Assembly (NCBI GenBank): GCA_903932385.1
Contig: CAIZGA010000421.1
Coordinates: 1-5,313 of the forward strand
DNA from: an uncultured Acidobacteriota bacterium
GTDB taxonomy: Bacteria > Acidobacteriota > Terriglobia > Terriglobales > Acidobacteriaceae
DNA length: 5,313 nucleotides
Reading direction: 5' to 3'
Part shown: positions 1 through 5,313 of the stretch, piece by piece
How positions within the stretch are numbered: position 1 is the first letter of the stretch
Layout: each line of letters begins with the position of its first letter
Notes under the pieces: generated by a model
What the model saw: only the letters and a program-made list of their open reading frames with translations
Databases searched by the model: none
Told to the model about the DNA's origin: nothing
Translations under genes and position numbers: made by a program

Positions 1-565
1 ACTGGCCGGCATCAACGGCGAAAAGAAAATCCTCATCCCGCGCAAGGCGCTGCAGGAGCTTTCTTCGCTGCTTTCAAATACTGAAGAAGAATTTGTCGCC
101 TTTGCCGATGACGAGCAGACGCTGTACTTCCGCATCGGTGGCCGCACGCTGACCTCGCGCAAACTCACCGGCCAGTTCCCCAACTACGACGCCGTGATGC
201 CGCGCGACAACAACAAGTTTGCCGTGGTGAAGGCCGATGAGCTCGGCGCCAAGCTGCAACTGGTGGCGCAGTTCGCCGATGAGCGTTCAAAGGCCATCAA
301 GCTGAAGCTGGAACAGAATGAGCTGAAGCTTTCGGCCAGCTCGCCCGACTCCGGCGAGAGCGAAGACTCGATTGAAACGCCCTACACATTTGACCCGCTG
401 GTGGTGGGCTTCAACTCCGATTACCTGCTGGAGTTCCTGAAAGTGGTGGGCACGCCGGAAGTGCGGCTGGAGTTCAAGGACTCGCAGTCTGCCGGCCAGG
501 TGCGCCCCGAAGAAGCCGACGGCGAATACCGCTACCGCTACGTCATCATGCCGATGCGCATCTGA
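1..565 (+). CDS. dnaN: DNA polymerase III beta subunit (sliding clamp), C-terminal half, 5' truncated by window edge
   Basis: The reading frame is open from base 2 to the TGA at 563-565 and gives 187 residues, about half of the usual 365-375 residue clamp. The clamp is a ring-shaped homodimer that tethers DNA polymerase III and other replication and repair proteins to DNA. Visible landmarks are ILIPRKALQEL (domain II), LTGQFPNYDAVMPRDN (compare E. coli DGRFPDYRRVLPKN), VVGFNSDYLLEFLK (compare GFNVSYVLDVL) and the C-terminal YVIMPMRI, matching E. coli YVVMPMRL, which lines the peptide-binding pocket for clamp-binding motifs. Two acidic inserts, around SPDSGESED and QVRPEEADGEY, lengthen domain III relative to E. 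coli; I recall similar inserts in acidobacterial clamps. The missing part is domain I and some of domain II. A strong terminator follows 23 nt after the stop, and the next gene is on the opposite strand, so recF is not downstream. The identity is secure. Confidence 0.97.
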   Translation, partial: LAGINGEKKILIPRKALQELSSLLSNTEEEFVAFADDEQTLYFRIGGRTLTSRKLTGQFPNYDAVMPRDNNKFAVVKADELGAKLQLVAQFADERSKAIKLKLEQNELKLSASSPDSGESEDSIETPYTFDPLVVGFNSDYLLEFLKVVGTPEVRLEFKDSQSAGQVRPEEADGEYRYRYVIMPMRI

Positions 566-588
566 GTGGTTGAAAAAAGTTAAATGAA

Positions 589-620
589 AAAGCCGGGAGA
601 AAATCTCCCGGCTTTGTTTT
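589..620. terminator. Bidirectional intrinsic terminator between dnaN and the NIPSNAP gene
   Basis: A perfect 12-bp inverted repeat, AAAGCCGGGAGA (589-600) and TCTCCCGGCTTT (604-615), is separated by an AAA loop. On the + strand it runs into TTTGTTTT (613-620), a normal U-tract for ending dnaN. On the - strand the complement of the A-rich left flank (570-590) gives TTTTTCATTTAACTTTTTT, so the same hairpin can end the convergent gene at 632-1441. The stem is GC-rich in its centre with A/T pairs at its base, as expected of a Rho-independent terminator. Confidence 0.93.
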
Positions 621-631
621 GCATTCAACAC

Positions 632-1441
632 CTACACCTGCGAGCAGGCGAGCGGCGAGAGGATCAGATTGCTGACGTTGCTGACGATGCTCTCGTAGTT
701 GTAGCGCGGCGAGGCGGACAATTTTTTCCAGTCCGGATTATTGCTGAAGGCCGACCACAGCGTGTCGTGATGCGCGAGCGAATCGAAGCTGAGCATGTAG
801 GTGAGGCACGGCAGTTGCGCGCCCACCAGCACATCGGCAAAGAAGATGCAGTCGAATCCCGCCTGCTGAAAATAAGAAAACTCACCTTTGTGGAACATCT
901 CCACCTTGCGCACATGGTCGCCGTAGCTGGGGCTTTCGTAGGTGCGCAGCTGGTAGATGCGCTTGGCCTTGGTGGCCGCTCCGGGAGCGGGTGTGAGGCG
1001 CGGCCAGCCGGGGAAGGCCGACATCAGCGTGGACTCCGCACGGATGAAAGCGGGCGCGATGGCCGGCGCATTCCAGAAAGCATCGGCAGCTTTTAAAAAT
1101 TCCGCGTCCTCGGCCAGCTTCAGGTCGAGCGTGGCCAGCGCTTTCGCCGAGGTGCCGGGGATGAGCACGTAGGTCGCCGGAGTTTCGGATCCGAAGCTGA
1201 GGTTGAAGGCGCCGACGGGCCCCAGGCCAATCTGCGTGCGCATGCGGTCCAGCGCCGGCATTAGCGCATCGCTAATGTAGTTCGAGGTCAGCTTGGTCTG
1301 CGGGCCGGACTGCTGGTGGTAGCGGCGCAGCAGATAGAACTGTTGCGGGCTGGGTTGCGATTGCGCGGCCAGCGGAGTTGCGGCGGCTGCTGTTACGGCG
1401 GCGGTGGCGAGGGACGATGTCAAAAACTGGCGGCGCTGCAT
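632..1441 (-). CDS. Tat-signal NIPSNAP family protein, probably exported
   Basis: This 269-residue protein starts with an ATG at 1441-1439, preceded by GGAGGT three bases upstream, which supports the start. Residues 1-26 form a twin-arginine signal: RRQFL at 3-7, an Ala-rich hydrophobic stretch, and likely cleavage near TPLAA/Q (26/27). The mature part has two ferredoxin-like alpha/beta repeats, about 33-130 (starting QQFYLLRRYHQ) and 161-258 (RIYQLRTYESPS, then WSAFSNNPDWKKL). The second matches the NIPSNAP domain of the dimeric alpha/beta barrel superfamily, where each repeat normally begins with a Y-x-L-R-x-Y strand. Many bacterial members, acidobacterial ones included, carry two such domains behind a Tat signal. 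Biochemical function is unknown for most of the family, so I assign no reaction. Tat export suggests folding in the cytoplasm before translocation, but I see no clear cofactor motif. It is a single-gene unit ending at the shared terminator at 589-620. Confidence 0.9.
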   Translation of the reverse strand: MQRRQFLTSSLATAAVTAAAATPLAAQSQPSPQQFYLLRRYHQQSGPQTKLTSNYISDALMPALDRMRTQIGLGPVGAFNLSFGSETPATYVLIPGTSAKALATLDLKLAEDAEFLKAADAFWNAPAIAPAFIRAESTLMSAFPGWPRLTPAPGAATKAKRIYQLRTYESPSYGDHVRKVEMFHKGEFSYFQQAGFDCIFFADVLVGAQLPCLTYMLSFDSLAHHDTLWSAFSNNPDWKKLSASPRYNYESIVSNVSNLILSPLACSQV

Positions 1442-1537
1442 GGTACCTCCGAAGGTAAAACGTACGCGGGCTTAATTTCCTGACACCTACTAATGTAATG
1501 GTTGTGCCCCTTGGCTGGCTTGGCTATACCATCAGCT
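1442..1537. promoter_or_regulatory. Divergent intergenic spacer between the NIPSNAP gene and the membrane protein gene
   Basis: These 96 bases separate two divergently read genes and must hold both 5' control regions. The clearest element is the Shine-Dalgarno of the minus-strand gene (GGAGGT on the - strand, + positions 1445-1450). A weak + strand promoter is listed separately. I could not find a convincing -35/-10 pair for the minus-strand gene; TACATT (the complement of AATGTA at 1492-1497) is a possible -10 but has no recognisable -35. Confidence 0.5.
1502..1530 (+). promoter_or_regulatory. Candidate sigma70-like promoter for the membrane protein gene
   Basis: TTGTGC (1502-1507, 3/6 matches to TTGACA) and TATACC (1525-1530, 4/6 matches to TATAAT) are separated by exactly 17 bases. 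Transcription would begin about 7 bases after the -10, at roughly 1537-1538, which coincides with the proposed ATG at 1538. The spacer contains the heptamer CTTGGCT twice (1510-1516 and 1519-1525), a possible binding site on the same face of the helix region. The match is weak and unproven. Confidence 0.35.
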
Positions 1538-2098
1538 ATGCATCTTTCCGGAGCCATCTTTCTCATCGTATTCATTCTGGTTGCCAGCGCGGCGATGCTG
1601 TTGGTGCTGCATCTCACGCGGCTGGGCATCATCATCCACCAACACATACCGGACCGTCCACGGCGGCGAATGTTTCTTGCTTCCATCAGCTTCATCGTCA
1701 CATTTCTTGCGGTGCGGCTGCTGGTGGCTTCCATCACGCACCACGTGGGCCCGTTTGGTTATGTGGAGATGCACGGCCAACACATCCATCATCTTGTTTG
1801 GGGAATTCTTCTGCTGCTGGCCAGCGGCTACGCCACGCTCTCTGAGTGGGGCACGCGCGCTACGCCGAATTCCATTCTTGCAAGCCACATACTATCCATC
1901 ATGTACGGCGTGGGCGCGGCGCTTACGCTGGATGAATTCGCGTTGTGGCTCAGCCTGGATCCGTTGGCGTACTGGTCACACGAAGGGCGGCTCAGCGTGG
2001 ATGCGGTAATCCTCTTCGGCGCTCTGCTGGCGATGGGCGCGTGGGGCGCACCGCTGCTGCACAAAGTAGAGAAGGAAGAAAAGAAACTGGCGGGCTAA
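1538..2098 (+). CDS. Conserved integral membrane protein, histidine-rich, function unknown
   Basis: From the ATG at 1538 this is a 186-residue protein with about five hydrophobic segments: 4-27, 46-66, 84-101, 112-138 and 155-174. The loop and start of segment 3 carry a histidine cluster, THHVGPFGYVEMHGQHIHH (67-85), followed by LVWGILLLLASGY. Segment 4 ends in LTLDEFALWLSLD (130-142), and a loop YWSHEGRLSVDAV (145-157) precedes the last segment. I recall the combination of HIHH, DEFALWL and YW-x(3)-GR-x-S-x-DAV from uncharacterised membrane proteins, notably actinobacterial ones, but know no assigned function. The basic segment DRPRRR after segment 1 and the Lys/Glu-rich tail (KVEKEEKK) suggest cytoplasmic ends. 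An in-frame TTG at 1502 would add 12 residues (CPLAGLAIPSA), but the added stretch is not typical of the family and neither start has a Shine-Dalgarno; the ATG is preferred. The gene stands alone and ends 6 bases from the stop of mutS2. Confidence 0.8.
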   Translation: MHLSGAIFLIVFILVASAAMLLVLHLTRLGIIIHQHIPDRPRRRMFLASISFIVTFLAVRLLVASITHHVGPFGYVEMHGQHIHHLVWGILLLLASGYATLSEWGTRATPNSILASHILSIMYGVGAALTLDEFALWLSLDPLAYWSHEGRLSVDAVILFGALLAMGAWGAPLLHKVEKEEKKLAG

Positions 2099-2104
2099 TA
2101 CGGC

Positions 2105-2344
2105 TTATTCTTTCAGGTCCACAATTGTTGCGCCGGCGCCGCCTTCATTGTGCGGCGGTTCAGTAACACCGGAGACCTGCGGGTGCTGCTTCAAATAATT
2201 TCGCAGCGTGCGCCGCAATACTCCCATGCCGGTGCCGTGCACAATGCGGACTCGCGTGAGGCCGGCAAGAAAAGCGCGGTCGAGAAATTTTTCCACGGAA
2301 TCCTGCGCTTCATCCGCCGTCTGGCCGATGACATTAATTTCCAT
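2105..2344 (-). other. Smr domain region of MutS2
   Basis: This segment encodes the last 79 residues of MutS2. Smr domains in this family generally begin with an LDLRG or LDLHG strand and carry HGxGxG further on. Here the first strand reads EINVIG (2324-2341) while HGTGMGVLR and NEGGAGATIVDL are well kept. The fold is therefore recognisable, but the acidic and basic residues of the first motif are absent. Confidence 0.88.
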
Positions 2345-4624
2345 GCCCACCGAGGGACCGTCGTCATCAATCTCATGCCCGCGCATGCCGCCGGAACTCA
2401 TGGAGACGGAAATATTTTTCCTGCTGCGCACAGCGGTCAGCGGCGAGACATTTTCATGTGCACTCTTCACCACTTCGGCAATTTCATCGCGCGCCACGCG
2501 CATCTTCATCGCACCGACAGACATCTCCCACGCGTTGCCGTCGAGCGCGCGCAACACAGTGGCGTTGCGACCCAGCGTCTTCAGCCGGACCACATCGCCC
2601 GCGCTGACGTGGCGCACCACATGCGGCTGCGCATTTGTATCGCCCGTGTCGGCGCCGGTATTGTGCGCGACGACGGTCGAATTAAACTGCTCGCTGAATT
2701 CGCGCCGCAGCCGAGCAATGCGCCGCTCGGCCTCCTTGCTCAACTTCTGCGCCGCCGCACGGTCTTCAATCGCCTTCACGGTTTCGCGCAGTTGATACTC
2801 AAAATCCTTCAGCAACGAAAGCAGTTTTACTTCCAAGTCTTTTACTTTAGTGCGCTGTTCTTTGCGGCCTTCCTGTTCCAGCCGCAATTTTTCCCGCATC
2901 ACTTCGCGCTCGCGTTCGCGCAGGGTATTTCTTTCTTCAGTCGCCGCTGCGAGTTGCGCATGCAGTTGATCAATGAAGCGGGAAATTTCTGCGGCCTGCG
3001 ATTGCACCCGTTCCCGTGCGCGGCGAATGATGTTGGCATTCAACCCGAGCCGCTCGGCAATGTTGATACCGGCCGATGCACCCGGCACACCGATGCGCAG
3101 CCGATAAGTGGGCGCGAGTGTTTGTTCGTCGAAGCCAGCCGCTGCGTTGATGACGCCGTCGTGGTTGGCTGCGTAGACCTTCAGCGCAGTAAGGTGCGTG
3201 GTGATGCAACACCACGCGCGTGCGCGGAGAAAATCCTCCGCAACGGAAACTGCGAGCGCAGAACCTTCATCTGGATCGGTCGCCGAACCAAGTTCATCCA
3301 GCAGCACCAGCGATCCGGCATCGGCCGCCGCGGTGATGCGATTAATGTTGGCGATGTGCGCGGAGAAAGTGGAAAGGCTTTGCTCGATGGATTGCGCGTC
3401 GCCGATGTCCGCGTAAACCGCGGTGAAGAGCGGCAGCGTGGCCTCCTCGGCCGGGACCGGCATGCCCGCCTGTGCCATCAACGCCAGCAGACCCAGCGTC
3501 TTCAGCGTCACCGTTTTGCCGCCGGTATTCGGGCCGCTGATAATCATCTGCCGCGCCGTTGTGGCGGTTTCTTCATCGATGAGGAATGACAAATCCAGCG
3601 GCACCAGGCGTGATGCTTCACCCGCTGCACGCAACCGCATCTCCAGCAGCGGATGCCGCGCCGCCTTCAATTGCAATGTTTCATTTCCTGCAGCGGGAAA
3701 ATTCGGACGTACTGCGTTGTACTCGCGCGCAAAGCGTGCCCGCGCAAAATGCGATTCCACTTCCGCGAGAATTTTTGCACCGGCTGAAAGCGTCAGTGCA
3801 TGCTGGCCGATTTCGCGTGTCATCGCCATCAACACGCGTTGCACCTCGGCCTGCTCTTCATCGAGAAGCCGCACCAGTTCGTTGTTTTCTTCGATGACAT
3901 CGAGCGGTTCGACGAAAAATGTCTGGCCGCTGGAGCTTGCGCCGTGCACCACGCCGGCCACGCGCCGCCGATGTTCGGCCTTGATGGGAATCACAAACCG
4001 CTCGCCGCGCACGGTGATGAGTTCGTCTTGCGTGCTGCCGTCGCTGCTCAACTTGCGCAGTTGGGCGCGCAACGTGTCTTCAATCTGCCGCTGCTGGCGT
4101 TCCATCTCGCGGCGCAAACGGCGCAGCTCGGGAGAAGCGGAATCATTCAGGCTGCCGTCGGGTTCAATGCGTCCCTGCAGCGAACGCACCAGGCCGGCGG
4201 GGTCGGAATGCATCAGCGGCTCGCTGAGCGATTGCAACTCCGGCCACGCTTCAACGCCTTCCGGCGGCGCGGCCATCAGCAGTCGCCATGCGACGACGCA
4301 TTCGGCCAGGCCCAGTATGCGGCGAATCTCCAACGCTTCCAGCACCGCGCCGGCAATGCGCGATTTATCCAGCAGCGTGGTGGCGTCGAAGAGCGGATGA
4401 AAATCAAAACTCACCTGCGCGGCCAGCAGCGAACACACTTCTTCCGTGCGGCCATGCTGCAGTTGCAGCCACGCCGCATCGTTGGTCGGCGTCAGCGAAG
4501 TTATCCACGCGCGGCCCACAGGAGAACTGGCATAGCCGGCGATGAATTCGCGCAGCCGTTCCCACTCCAGCGCCGACGCGCTGATCTCGTGCAACTTCCC
4601 GGGAATTTCTGGCAATAGACCCAC
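2105..4624 (-). CDS. mutS2: MutS2 family ATPase with C-terminal Smr domain (recombination / ribosome-rescue factor)
   Basis: MutS2 proteins are dimeric ABC-type ATPases that lack the mismatch-recognition domain of MutS. They have been linked to suppression of homologous recombination and, in Bacillus, to splitting of collided ribosomes. From the GTG at 4624 the product is 839 residues, slightly above the usual 780-800. In order: N-terminal region with ALEWERLREFIAGYASSPVGR (18-38); core/lever with RGERFVIPIKAEHRRRVAG (206-224) and SSGQTFFVEP (231-240); Walker A GPNTGGKT (364-371); signature STFSAHIANI (418-427); Walker B LVLLDELG (439-446, D443/E444); TTH switch (475-477); coiled coil about 540-645; KOW-like segment about 676-720; Smr domain 761-839 with HGTGMG (796-801) and NEGG (826-829). 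All ATPase residues are intact. The start is uncertain: the frame stays open to an ATG at 4804, and other candidates are ATG 4699, TTG 4615 and TTG 4594 (protein beginning LHEISASALEW). None has a good Shine-Dalgarno. Family alignment favours a start in 4594-4624. Confidence 0.96.
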   Translation of the reverse strand: MGLLPEIPGKLHEISASALEWERLREFIAGYASSPVGRAWITSLTPTNDAAWLQLQHGRTEEVCSLLAAQVSFDFHPLFDATTLLDKSRIAGAVLEALEIRRILGLAECVVAWRLLMAAPPEGVEAWPELQSLSEPLMHSDPAGLVRSLQGRIEPDGSLNDSASPELRRLRREMERQQRQIEDTLRAQLRKLSSDGSTQDELITVRGERFVIPIKAEHRRRVAGVVHGASSSGQTFFVEPLDVIEENNELVRLLDEEQAEVQRVLMAMTREIGQHALTLSAGAKILAEVESHFARARFAREYNAVRPNFPAAGNETLQLKAARHPLLEMRLRAAGEASRLVPLDLSFLIDEETATTARQMIISGPNTGGKTVTLKTLGLLALMAQAGMPVPAEEATLPLFTAVYADIGDAQSIEQSLSTFSAHIANINRITAAADAGSLVLLDELGSATDPDEGSALAVSVAEDFLRARAWCCITTHLTALKVYAANHDGVINAAAGFDEQTLAPTYRLRIGVPGASAGINIAERLGLNANIIRRARERVQSQAAEISRFIDQLHAQLAAATEERNTLREREREVMREKLRLEQEGRKEQRTKVKDLEVKLLSLLKDFEYQLRETVKAIEDRAAAQKLSKEAERRIARLRREFSEQFNSTVVAHNTGADTGDTNAQPHVVRHVSAGDVVRLKTLGRNATVLRALDGNAWEMSVGAMKMRVARDEIAEVVKSAHENVSPLTAVRSRKNISVSMSSGGMRGHEIDDDGPSVGMEINVIGQTADEAQDSVEKFLDRAFLAGLTRVRIVHGTGMGVLRRTLRNYLKQHPQVSGVTEPPHNEGGAGATIVDLKE
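3512..3535 (-). other. Walker A (P-loop) of MutS2
   Basis: The encoded octapeptide GPNTGGKT is the ATP-binding P-loop typical of MutS and MutS2 proteins (GPNxxGKS/T). It is preceded by the hydrophobic strand RQMIIS and followed by TVTLKTLGLLALMAQAG, the expected helix. It anchors the family assignment and indicates a working nucleotide site. Confidence 0.95.
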
Positions 4625-4631
4625 ATCGGTT

Positions 4632-4661
4632 ATCGTAATCCGCCACGGTGCCAAGTGCGAA
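4632..4661 (-). promoter_or_regulatory. Candidate promoter for mutS2
   Basis: Read on the - strand, TTCGCA (complement of 4656-4661, 4/6 to TTGACA) and TACGAT (complement of 4632-4637, 4/6 to TATAAT) are 18 bases apart. The predicted transcription start falls near 4625, next to the GTG at 4624. If real, it rules out the longer mutS2 starts at 4699 and 4804. The match is modest and could be chance. Confidence 0.3.
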
Positions 4662-4768
4662 ATGCGGGTGCGAAACACACACGAATTTCTCCACAGCATC
4701 TTCACAAACCGTGTAAAAACCTGCAGGGCGTAAAATTTCTGCAGAGTTGCGTTTGCATCAGCGCACAC

Positions 4769-4773
4769 GGAGG
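4769..4773 (+). promoter_or_regulatory. Ribosome binding site of the zinc-ribbon protein gene
   Basis: GGAGG lies four bases before the ATG at 4778. It fixes the start of this gene, although the frame is open upstream to 4655; the upstream stretch lacks any domain, and the zinc ribbon begins immediately after this ATG. Confidence 0.85.
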
Positions 4774-4777
4774 CAAG

Positions 4778-5287
4778 ATGTTCTGTACAACCTGCGGCAG
4801 GCAAATTTCAGACGGCTCACGCTTCTGCTCCAACTGCGGGGCGGCCCAGGTTGCTGGCCAAGTTGCAACGCAGGCGGCGGCCCCCACTCCCGCGGCAACA
4901 CAAGTTCCCGCCGCACGCATCCCGCGCAGTGAACGCCATCGCCGCACGCTTGGCATTCTGTGGATAGTCGACGGCCTCTATACCCTGCTGGCGCGGATGC
5001 TGCTGTTTTCCATTCTCTTCAACTCCTTCCATCTCTGGTCCAACATGGGCAGCCTGCCGATGGGTCTGCACGGCTTCGGCGCTTTTCTGCCGCTGCTGGC
5101 GCAGTTTGCGTTGGTGCGCGGCGTACTCGCGCTGATAAGCGGCGTTGGCCTGCTGATGAATGCCGGCTGGGCGCGGGTGCTGGCCATTCTCACCACCGTG
5201 CTTACATTGATTCGTATCCCGCTCGGCACAATGCTGGGCATTTACACCCTCTGGGCGCTGGTTCCGGAAGAGCCGGTACAAAATTAA
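4778..5287 (+). CDS. Small membrane protein with N-terminal zinc ribbon, function unknown
   Basis: The ATG at 4778 follows GGAGG (4769-4773) by four bases, a clear ribosome binding site, and gives 169 residues ending at the TAA at 5285-5287. Residues 1-21 are a zinc ribbon with two CxxC knuckles (C3/C6 and C17/C20; FCTTCGRQI and RFCSNCG), the type often found at the start of bacterial membrane proteins. An Ala/Pro/Gln-rich flexible linker (22-48) and a basic patch RSERHRR (50-56) follow. Hydrophobic segments lie at about 58-84, 100-127 and 130-162 (the last perhaps two helices), ending in GIYTLWALVPEE, a C-terminal pattern I recall from several small bacterial membrane proteins with the same architecture. 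The ribbon should face the cytoplasm and bind one zinc ion. No catalytic motif is visible and no function can be assigned. It is divergent from mutS2, and the next gene is beyond the window. Confidence 0.88.
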   Translation: MFCTTCGRQISDGSRFCSNCGAAQVAGQVATQAAAPTPAATQVPAARIPRSERHRRTLGILWIVDGLYTLLARMLLFSILFNSFHLWSNMGSLPMGLHGFGAFLPLLAQFALVRGVLALISGVGLLMNAGWARVLAILTTVLTLIRIPLGTMLGIYTLWALVPEEPVQN

Positions 5288-5313
5288 CAACTACGCGGAG
5301 TTTGTGAGCCACT

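Larger units (their letters stand above)
4625..4777. promoter_or_regulatory. Divergent regulatory spacer between mutS2 and the zinc-ribbon membrane protein gene
   Basis: About 150 bases lie between the two divergently transcribed genes, depending on the true mutS2 start. For the + strand gene I see a Shine-Dalgarno GGAGG (4769-4773) and an A/T-rich TAAAAT (4731-4736) that could be a -10, though no matching -35 lies 16-18 bases upstream. TAAAAT is flanked by two CTGCAG palindromes (4721-4726 and 4739-4744). For the - strand a weak promoter is listed separately. The octamer GTGCGAAA occurs twice, 13 bases apart (4655-4662 and 4668-4675), and could be an operator. Confidence 0.5.

Noticed and set aside
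584..1096. A 170-codon + strand frame beginning inside the terminator
   Set aside because: It is antisense to the NIPSNAP gene, starts within the terminator hairpin and shows no domain.
2150..3589. A 479-codon open frame on the + strand opposite mutS2, with further long frames at 3423-4400 and 3800-4618
   Set aside because: They lie antisense to a clearly conserved gene, their translations are rich in Arg, His, Ala and Ser with no recognisable domain, and such frames are expected opposite GC-rich coding DNA.
4501..4695. DnaA-box-like sites TTATCCACG (4501-4509) and TTCTCCACA (4687-4695), suggesting an origin near dnaN
   Set aside because: Each differs from TTATCCACA by one base; about one such 8/9 match is expected by chance in this length on both strands. 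The sites are 186 bases apart, one is inside mutS2, and there is no AT-rich unwinding region.
4721..4744. Two CTGCAG palindromes around TAAAAT as an operator
   Set aside because: Six-base palindromes are common in this base composition; without conservation data the pair is not evidence of a binding site.
5297..5313. GGAG followed by GTG at 5304 as the start of another gene
   Set aside because: Only three codons are visible and the spacing is short, so it cannot be supported from this window.

Overview
The window looks like chromosomal DNA from a moderately GC-rich Gram-negative bacterium, most likely an acidobacterium. The pointers are the sliding-clamp C-terminus (charged insert, then YRYVIMPMRI), a Tat-exported NIPSNAP-domain protein, and the MutS2 N-terminal and Smr sequence style. 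This placement rests on recalled family resemblance, not on a search. I see no phage, plasmid, transposon, CRISPR or integrase signature, and it reads as an ordinary core-genome neighbourhood.

Layout: (1) 1-565, + strand: the C-terminal half of dnaN (beta sliding clamp), cut by the left edge. (2) 589-620: a strong 12-bp stem terminator that serves dnaN and the gene converging on it. (3) 632-1441, - strand: a Tat-signal protein with two NIPSNAP-like domains. (4) 1442-1537: a short divergent spacer with a weak sigma70-like promoter and a 9-bp-period direct repeat. (5) 1538-2098, + strand: an uncharacterised, histidine-rich membrane protein with about five transmembrane segments. (6) 2105-about 4624, - strand: mutS2, complete with ATPase, coiled coil, KOW-like and Smr domains. 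It ends 6 nt from the stop of gene 5 in a tail-to-tail arrangement. (7) About 4625-4777: a divergent regulatory spacer. (8) 4778-5287, + strand: a small membrane protein with an N-terminal zinc ribbon. (9) 5288-5313: the beginning of the next spacer.

The genes alternate in direction (+, -, +, -, +), so each is probably its own transcription unit and no operon is visible. DnaN (replication processivity) and MutS2 (recombination control or ribosome rescue) are both information-processing proteins, but nothing in the layout ties them functionally. I found no convincing new multi-gene system. The points most worth a second look are the altered Smr signature in MutS2, the histidine-rich membrane protein of unknown role, its possibly leaderless promoter, and the near-zero gap between two convergent genes.
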